This document shows, in pieces, positions 7,164 through 11,324 of a DNA stretch of 15,906 bases. The notes under the pieces are model-generated. The model saw only the letters and a program-made list of their open reading frames with translations, made no database searches and was not told where the DNA came from. A program made the position numbers and the translations under genes. The stretch's first letter is position 1; every line of letters starts with the position of its first letter. The DNA is from an uncultured Anaerolineae bacterium (lineage in GTDB: Bacteria > Chloroflexota > Anaerolineae > Anaerolineales > Villigracilaceae). Location: contig CAIRYE010000239.1 in assembly GCA_903882765.1 (NCBI GenBank), positions 1-15,906 on the forward strand. The letters are read 5' to 3'.

Positions 7164-7625
7164 TTTGTTTTCAGGGGGAATGAAGCTTCCTTCAACCCAA
7201 GACTCCCCATTCGGAGTAACCTCTTTTTTCCAAACAGGTACAATTTCCTTTAATCTGTCGATCCCATACTTCGCGGCATCAAATACCCCGGTATCCCGAT
7301 GGGCTGCCGAGCATGCTATCAATATGGTCGGCGTTTTTGGTTCAAGCCGGCCAATTCGCTGAACAATGCTGATCCCATGAACACTATCCCAACGTTCTCG
7401 GATTTCTTGGCTAACCTGAACCATTTTATCTTCGGCCATCTCTTTGTACGTTTCATATTCAAGGTAAGAGGTAGTCTTGTGTTCCCCTTTTGTTGTAACT
7501 CCTCGAACAACTCCGTAGAATATTGCTACCGCGCCGGTTGCTTCCGTTGTGATTTGTTCAACTAATTCATCCAGGTTTAGCGGGTCATTAGTTATTTTGC
7601 AAATTGTAGTTTTTTGATCTGTCAT
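7161..7625 (-). CDS. moaE: Molybdopterin synthase catalytic (large) subunit MoaE
   Basis: 154 residues. MoaE with thiocarboxylated MoaD inserts the two dithiolene sulfurs into cyclic pyranopterin monophosphate to give molybdopterin. Signatures: GAVAIFYGVVR (31-41), LEYETYKEMAEDKM (55-68), AAHRDTGVFDAAKYGIDRLKEIVPVWKKE (107-135). His109, Arg110, Lys126 and Lys133 match E. coli His103, Arg104, Lys119 and Lys126. One usual residue differs: the common VHRIG segment reads VQRIG here, with Gln89 in place of His. The ATG at 7625 lies 11 bp after moaC; no strong ribosome site is seen, so coupling to moaC is likely. moaA and moaD are not in the window. Confidence 0.95.
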   Translation of the reverse strand: MTDQKTTICKITNDPLNLDELVEQITTEATGAVAIFYGVVRGVTTKGEHKTTSYLEYETYKEMAEDKMVQVSQEIRERWDSVHGISIVQRIGRLEPKTPTILIACSAAHRDTGVFDAAKYGIDRLKEIVPVWKKEVTPNGESWVEGSFIPPENK

Positions 7626-7636
7626 TGTTGTTATCT

Positions 7637-8119
7637 TTATGGGTTATAAAAGTGGCCGCTTTTTCCGCCTTGTTTTTCAACGAGCCGGATATTTTGAATG
7701 ATCATTTTTTTGTCAACCGCTTTGACCATATCGTAAATTACCAGAGCGCACACCGATACCGCGGTAAGAGCTTCCATTTCCACTCCAGTTTTTCCATCCA
7801 CCCTCACCAACGAACGAATTTGAATACCGGGAAGTTCTTCGTCGATCTCAAGATCTACGTCTACCTTATTTATGTTTAATGGGTGACATAATGGAATTAA
7901 TTCCGATGTTTTTTTGGCGGCCATGATCCCAGCGATTTTTGAGACAGCCTTATAATCCCCTTTTTTATTTGTCCCTGTTTTCAATAACTCCAGGGTCGAA
8001 TGTTCCATTACTATTTCTCCCCGCGCGATAGCGATTCGGGTTGTGATCTCTTTATCACCAACATCTACCATGCGAGCTTCGCCGTTTTCATCAATATGTG
8101 TAAGTTTTTGTTCAGCCAT
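7637..8119 (-). CDS. moaC: Cyclic pyranopterin monophosphate synthase MoaC
   Basis: 160 residues, the normal size. MoaC converts the MoaA product 3',8-cyclo-7,8-dihydro-GTP to cyclic pyranopterin monophosphate, the second step of molybdenum cofactor synthesis. Motifs: ELIPLCHPL with His79, DGKTGVEMEALTAVSV (108-123) with Glu114/Glu116, YDMVKAVDK with Asp130 and Lys133, and the terminal GGKSGHF. Lys53 in KKGD corresponds to the catalytic Lys51 of E. coli. The segment usually written DMCKA reads DMVKA. The start lies just downstream of a perfect TATAAT, with no room for a leader. Confidence 0.96.
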   Translation of the reverse strand: MAEQKLTHIDENGEARMVDVGDKEITTRIAIARGEIVMEHSTLELLKTGTNKKGDYKAVSKIAGIMAAKKTSELIPLCHPLNINKVDVDLEIDEELPGIQIRSLVRVDGKTGVEMEALTAVSVCALVIYDMVKAVDKKMIIQNIRLVEKQGGKSGHFYNP

Positions 8120-8125
8120 CCTGTG

Positions 8126-8131
8126 ATTATA
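8126..8131 (-). promoter_or_regulatory. -10 element of moaC; transcript probably leaderless
   Basis: On the minus strand TATAAT spans 8131-8126, and only six bases (CACAGG) separate it from the moaC ATG at 8119. Transcription starting six to seven bases downstream would begin at or next to the A of the ATG, leaving no ribosome site. No strong -35 is present at the usual distance. Confidence 0.55.
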
Positions 8132-8151
8132 ATCTTATCTTTGCCAAGTGT

Positions 8152-8157
8152 TATAAT
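8152..8157 (+). promoter_or_regulatory. -10 element of scpA; transcript probably leaderless
   Basis: TATAAT at 8152-8157 is followed by eight bases and then the scpA ATG at 8166. No purine-rich ribosome site lies between them. The expected transcript start falls on or within two bases of the ATG. The -35 region is weak. Confidence 0.55.
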
Positions 8158-8165
8158 TTATTCTT

Positions 8166-8942
8166 ATGGAATTGAACATCGCAAGCAACCAAACCGCTGA
8201 TTACAAAGTCATTATTCCTGTTTTTGAAGGACCTTTGGATCTATTATTGCGCCTTATTGAACATTCTGAGTTGCAAATTACCGCCATTTCAATTTCCCAA
8301 GTCACGGATCAATACCTCCAACATATTCGCGCCTTGGAGACCTCGAGGCCTGAGCAGATCTCGGCATTCTTGGTCATTGCGGCAAAATTAATTCAGATCA
8401 AATCTGAGGCACTTTTACCAAGGCCAGTTCTTCGCGAGAGCTATGAAGAAGACCCCGCTGAGGCATTGGCTGAACAACTTCGTCTTTATAAAAAGTACAA
8501 AGAAATCGCGAATCACCTCGAAAACCTTGAATCTCAAGGAAAACATACTTACCTACGAATTTCTCCCCCACCAAAAATCGAAGGGAAATTAGACCTAAGC
8601 GAGTTATCTCTACAAGATCTATATGAAGTTGCCCAAAACATCTTCCTGAATGAAAAAGATAAAAAATCGCTTGGCACGGTAATTTCAGCGCCAAAAATAA
8701 CCATCCGGCAAAAGATCAGCCATATTTATTCTTATGTGCGCGAACACAGTTCCTTTAACTTCAGAGAGCTTGTACCTCCAACCAGCACCCGGCTAGAGGT
8801 CGTAGTTACCTTTCTGGCATTATTAGAGTTGATAAAACGTTATAAGCTTAGCGCTGTGCAAGAGGCAGTTTTTGGGGATATTGCAATTGAAAGAACTGAA
8901 AACTGGGTTAATGACGAGGAATTTGAGCTCGAATTTGAGTAA
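8166..8942 (+). CDS. scpA: Segregation and condensation protein A
   Basis: 258 residues. ScpA is the kleisin subunit that bridges the heads of the SMC dimer and binds ScpB in the bacterial condensin. The N-terminal SMC-neck-binding part carries FEGPLDLLLRLIEHSELQIT (20-39) and FLVIAAKLIQIKSEALLPRP (68-87). A charged linker follows (about 92-175), and the C-terminal winged-helix part has VVTFLALLELIKRYKLSAVQ (213-232). All are standard ScpA features. scpB, usually adjacent in other bacteria, is not next to it here. Its last 35 bases overlap the convergent VanZ-like gene. Confidence 0.95.
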   Translation: MELNIASNQTADYKVIIPVFEGPLDLLLRLIEHSELQITAISISQVTDQYLQHIRALETSRPEQISAFLVIAAKLIQIKSEALLPRPVLRESYEEDPAEALAEQLRLYKKYKEIANHLENLESQGKHTYLRISPPPKIEGKLDLSELSLQDLYEVAQNIFLNEKDKKSLGTVISAPKITIRQKISHIYSYVREHSSFNFRELVPPTSTRLEVVVTFLALLELIKRYKLSAVQEAVFGDIAIERTENWVNDEEFELEFE

Positions 8943-9333
8943 ACCGTAGGACGATCAACGAAATCCCCAATCCAAGCAACGTACCGATCTGATCATAGAC
9001 AAGCACATCATACATGGATGATGTTCGCCCACTAATATAGGACTGGTGGAACTCATCAGAGCCAGCATAAATGATCGATAGAAAAAACACAAGGAACATT
9101 TTTTGTTTCTTCCAGCCGAATCCATAAAATAATGTGGTTGATAAAAGCGCGTAACCGATAATGTGTCCAGCTTTTTTTACCAAAAAATCGAATAACCCAA
9201 AATTAGGAATGTCCATTGATGTTTGGTTTGAACTGGCAAAAATAATTCCCATAATAATAGTGGAAGGAATCCAACGAATTATTTTTTCGAATGGGGATAA
9301 ATGTGTTAAACTTGAGCGAAAGGAGTCTTTCAT
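8908..9333 (-). CDS. VanZ-like family membrane protein
   Basis: 141 residues with about four hydrophobic spans. The VanZ-family pattern is clear: FASSNQ (32-37), KKAGHIIGYALL (53-64), YAGSDEFHQSYISGRTSSMYDVL (89-111) with conserved Asp, Glu, His, Gln and Gly-Arg, and a final DQIGTLLGLGIS span. VanZ itself gives low-level teicoplanin resistance in enterococci, but chromosomal family members are widespread and mostly uncharacterised, so resistance should not be assumed. The ATG at 9333 abuts the ATG of the divergent gene, and no ribosome site precedes it. The 3' end overlaps scpA by 35 bp. Confidence 0.9.
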   Translation of the reverse strand: MKDSFRSSLTHLSPFEKIIRWIPSTIIMGIIFASSNQTSMDIPNFGLFDFLVKKAGHIIGYALLSTTLFYGFGWKKQKMFLVFFLSIIYAGSDEFHQSYISGRTSSMYDVLVYDQIGTLLGLGISLIVLRFTQIRAQIPRH

Positions 9334-9678
9334 ATGTCAGATAATAATGTAACACAAGTTGAAGCCGAAGAAAACGATCCAATCTATTACAACCCGAAAT
9401 ATTTGAATATCATTTCCACTTTATCAGGTGTGTTTTCCTGGATCGTGTTAGCCGGTTTTATTGGTTTGGCCGTTGGTCAGTATGTAATTTTAACCCAATT
9501 AAGCCAGGGAACTTCCGTGACGGAATTGATAGCAAATCCCCAGGCCTTAAATTGGATCTACACTAACATCGTGACCCCAATTCTAATTGGTATCGTGTCC
9601 TTCTTTGTTCTTCAAGGCGCAGCTATCGGCCTCAATGTTCTTCTCGAAATCGATTTCAACGCAAGAGAATCCAAATAA
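9334..9678 (+). CDS. Small two-helix membrane protein, function unknown
   Basis: 114 residues not assigned to a named family. An acidic N-terminal tail (residues 1-20) ends in DPIYYNPKY, followed by two predicted membrane spans (about 32-54 and 79-104) with a short loop between, and a polar C-terminus. The N-terminus is probably cytoplasmic. An AGGAG ribosome site lies eight bases before the ATG at 9334, and a strong terminator follows, so it is a single-gene unit and very likely a real gene. Its promoter must lie within the divergent VanZ-like gene; a TGTGTTAAACT at 9302-9312 is a possible extended -10. I do not know its function. Confidence 0.8.
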   Translation: MSDNNVTQVEAEENDPIYYNPKYLNIISTLSGVFSWIVLAGFIGLAVGQYVILTQLSQGTSVTELIANPQALNWIYTNIVTPILIGIVSFFVLQGAAIGLNVLLEIDFNARESK

Positions 9679-9688
9679 TTTTGTTTTC

Positions 9689-9722
9689 AAAAAAGAGCGG
9701 CATTTTTTGCCGCTCTTTTTTT
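9689..9722 (+). terminator. Intrinsic terminator after the small membrane protein gene
   Basis: AAGAGCGGCA and TGCCGCTCTT form a 10-bp stem around a 5-T loop, with A-run and T-run flanks that extend the stem. The T-tract ends at 9722. It separates the gene before it from the attenuator-controlled unit that follows. Confidence 0.93.
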
Positions 9723-9728
9723 ATTCCA

Positions 9729-9758
9729 AGAACAAAACTTTATTGGTTGAATTGTTCT
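9729..9758. repeat. Short inverted repeat upstream of the leader promoter
   Basis: AGAACAA (9729-9735) and TTGTTCT (9752-9758) are perfect inverted 7-mers separated by 16 bases. They lie 35-64 bases upstream of the -10 box at 9793, where an activator could bind. A 7-bp arm of this composition can arise by chance. Apart from this repeat, the 9723-9792 stretch shows nothing recognisable. Confidence 0.25.
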
Positions 9759-9792
9759 CGTCCAGCTAGGAATCATCTCATTTTCCTTACCT

Positions 9793-9798
9793 TATAAT
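9793..9798 (+). promoter_or_regulatory. -10 element of the attenuator-controlled operon
   Basis: A perfect TATAAT lies 32-38 bases before the leader peptide start. Transcription would begin near 9805 and include an AGGTGG ribosome site at 9817-9822. No good TTGACA is present at 9770-9775, so an activator or the upstream repeat may contribute. Confidence 0.6.
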
Positions 9799-9829
9799 CT
9801 TGACGAAAGTTTCCGCAGGTGGTATTCTT

Positions 9830-9913
9830 TTGTTCGTGAAAAATGTAACTTTGAATAATGTGACTAATACCAATACTAACCGTAATCTAAACCCTACGGG
9901 CCTTTGGTATTGA
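9830..9913 (+). CDS. Asn/Thr-rich leader peptide of a transcription attenuator
   Basis: A short open frame ending in TGA at 9911-9913. The TTG at 9830 (27 residues) is spaced seven bases from ribosome site AGGTGG (9817-9822); a GTG at 9836 (25 residues) is the alternative. Eight codons are Asn (9842, 9854, 9857, 9866, 9872, 9878, 9884, 9890) and five are Thr (9848, 9863, 9869, 9875, 9896). From 9863 to 9880 the codons alternate Thr-Asn three times, and the peptide ends P-T-G-L-W-Y. Such a run of one or two amino acids just before a terminator is the hallmark of leader peptides such as those of the trp, his and thr operons. The peptide itself has no other expected role. The ribosome senses charged tRNA-Asn (and possibly tRNA-Thr) while translating it. 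Confidence 0.82.
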   Translation: MFVKNVTLNNVTNTNTNRNLNPTGLWY

Positions 9914-9974
9914 CTCCTCACAAAGTTGATAAAATAAAATAACCAAAGCCCCGTAAATAAAACGGGGCTTTTTT
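9866..9974 (+). promoter_or_regulatory. Ribosome-mediated transcription attenuator (Asn/Thr-responsive)
   Basis: Four pairing segments can be drawn. Segments 1 and 2 pair AATACCAA (9866-9873) with TTGGTATT (9904-9911), and inside that CCGTA (9880-9884) with TACGG (9895-9899). Segments 2 and 3 form an antiterminator: 9896-9908 pairs with 9942-9954 at 12 of 13 positions, with three more pairs after a bulge. Segments 3 and 4 form the terminator at 9946-9974. Segment 1 coincides with the Thr-Asn codon run. A ribosome stalled there frees segment 2 to pair with 3, so the terminator cannot form and the downstream genes are read. A ribosome that reaches the TGA at 9911 covers segment 2, so the terminator forms. 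The expected outcome is induction when charged tRNA-Asn (or tRNA-Thr) is scarce. Confidence 0.85.
9946..9974 (+). terminator. Attenuator terminator hairpin
   Basis: AAGCCCCGT (9946-9954) and ACGGGGCTT (9962-9970) form a 9-bp GC-rich stem with a 7-base A-rich loop. A run of T to 9974 follows. It lies only 31 bases before the aminotransferase start, so it must be conditional if that gene is transcribed from 9805. Its left arm is also the right arm of the antiterminator. Confidence 0.9.
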
Positions 9975-10005
9975 ATAAATTTGTATGGAAGATAAAGGAG
10001 TACGA

Positions 10006-11307
10006 ATGGAAATCTCGAACACCACCCCAGTTTACGCAGTACCTGATAAGAACTTGATCCCGGTTAATCCCTTCCTCAAGGATATGCAGGCAATTCCACC
10101 TTCCAGGATGTTTTTGATCAATAAATCGCTCAAAGTATTTTTAGAAAAAAATCCTGGTCTTCCAGTTTTTGATGCCTCACAAGGAGATGGCGGCGCTTCT
10201 TTACCAGGTGTGCCCAAAGAAATCCTCGAAAAGGCAACACAATTGCAAATTGAACATGGCACAGCTTATGATATGCCCTTCGGAACGGACGCATACCGCA
10301 AAACGGTCGTTGAAAAATATTGGAAGCTCGATGCCACGTTGGGTTATGGCCCTGCCAATGTTCTAGGAACTTGTGGCGGACGAGATGGCTTGATAAAAGC
10401 CTACCAAACAATGCTGCACCTTGGACACGGCCGCGAAGGCGATGTTGTGGCGGTTTCGCGTGTTCCCTGGATCTCTTACAACTGGGGGCCTTATGGTGTT
10501 GGCGCTAACGTATTATGGTCACCTGGCGATCCTGAAACCGGCTGGGCATATTCTGAAGATGGCATTAACGAAAGCGTAAAATTCGCCGCGCAATCAGGCC
10601 GTAAAATTGCCGGATTGGTGATAACGAACCCTGATAACCCAACTGGTTTAACGACTTCAGTTGAACGCCAAGTTTCATTAGCGAAAGCGGCCCTTGCCGC
10701 CGGTATCCCGTTCGTCCTTTTTGACTGGATGTACCATTATGTAACCGACGAATCCCCAATGGATCTCAATTCATTCCTTGCTAATTTCTCGAAAGAAGAA
10801 CGAAAGCAGTTAATGTTCCTAGATGGAATTACGAAATCATTAGGTGGTTCTAACATTCGTAACTGTCATCTCATTGCTGATGAAGAAGTTGTCAAGTTCA
10901 TCGTAGCTCGTGCGTCACACACGGTTATGCCTACCTTTTACTCCTTAGCTGTCGCTATGGTTGCATATGATATGGGTTACTCCAACGCCTCAAAATCGAT
11001 CGTTGAACCCACCAACCAAAGCCGAAAAGTATTGAAACCATTATTGGAAAAACACGGTTTGAAGCACATCATAGGGAAAGGATATTACGCCTTCATTAAT
11101 GTAGGCGATTATCTAAAAGCCAAGGGATGGGCTGACAGTGAACCACTCGGCCAATATCTAGCGGAAAATTATGGTGTAGCGATCGTTCCAGGAGCTTACT
11201 TTTCACCATTTGGCAACGATTGGATCAGATTCTCCTACGCCACACCCGAAGAACGCACAATTGGGGCTGTCAACCGGTTGGTTGAAGGCTTAAAATCACT
11301 TTTGTAA
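10006..11307 (+). CDS. Class I/II PLP-dependent aminotransferase
   Basis: 433 residues from the ATG at 10006, chosen because AAAGGAG (9994-10000) lies five bases upstream; an ATG at 9985 would put that site inside the gene. This is a fold-type I aminotransferase: NPDNPTG at 208-214 (Asn211 to the cofactor), D240 and Y243 in FDWMY, the PLP Schiff-base lysine probably Lys277 in GITKSLGGSNIRN, and Arg408 in WIRFSYA for the substrate alpha-carboxylate. The N-terminal lid has a distinctive PPSRMFLINKSLKVFLE stretch. The amino-donor and keto substrates cannot be read from these motifs. It is the first gene after the Asn/Thr attenuator and precedes the ligase/peptidase fusion by 17 bp, so the two probably act in one pathway. 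Confidence 0.92.
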   Translation: MEISNTTPVYAVPDKNLIPVNPFLKDMQAIPPSRMFLINKSLKVFLEKNPGLPVFDASQGDGGASLPGVPKEILEKATQLQIEHGTAYDMPFGTDAYRKTVVEKYWKLDATLGYGPANVLGTCGGRDGLIKAYQTMLHLGHGREGDVVAVSRVPWISYNWGPYGVGANVLWSPGDPETGWAYSEDGINESVKFAAQSGRKIAGLVITNPDNPTGLTTSVERQVSLAKAALAAGIPFVLFDWMYHYVTDESPMDLNSFLANFSKEERKQLMFLDGITKSLGGSNIRNCHLIADEEVVKFIVARASHTVMPTFYSLAVAMVAYDMGYSNASKSIVEPTNQSRKVLKPLLEKHGLKHIIGKGYYAFINVGDYLKAKGWADSEPLGQYLAENYGVAIVPGAYFSPFGNDWIRFSYATPEERTIGAVNRLVEGLKSLL

Positions 11308-11324
11308 AGGCATCCGGATAATTT

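Noticed and set aside
8908..9333. A glycopeptide resistance gene (vanZ)
   Set aside because: Only the general VanZ-like fold is present, with no van cluster around it. Family members are common and mostly not resistance genes.
9890..9901. The leader peptide's N-P-T-G as a remnant of an aminotransferase NPxNPTG motif
   Set aside because: Four residues in a Pro/Thr/Asn-rich short peptide; the surrounding codons and the pairing role of the same bases explain it. No other aminotransferase similarity is present.
9840..9980. A metabolite-binding riboswitch or T-box before the aminotransferase
   Set aside because: I see none of the conserved T-box or common riboswitch cores. The coding frame packed with Asn/Thr codons and the three exclusive pairings explain the structure better as peptide attenuation.
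9985..10005. ATG at 9985 as the aminotransferase start
   Set aside because: AAAGGAG lies between it and the ATG at 10006 at ideal distance, and the seven added residues are just the translated ribosome site.
10032..10411. Minus-strand open frames inside the aminotransferase and fusion genes
   Set aside because: They are shadows of well-supported plus-strand genes, with no ribosome sites and no family resemblance.
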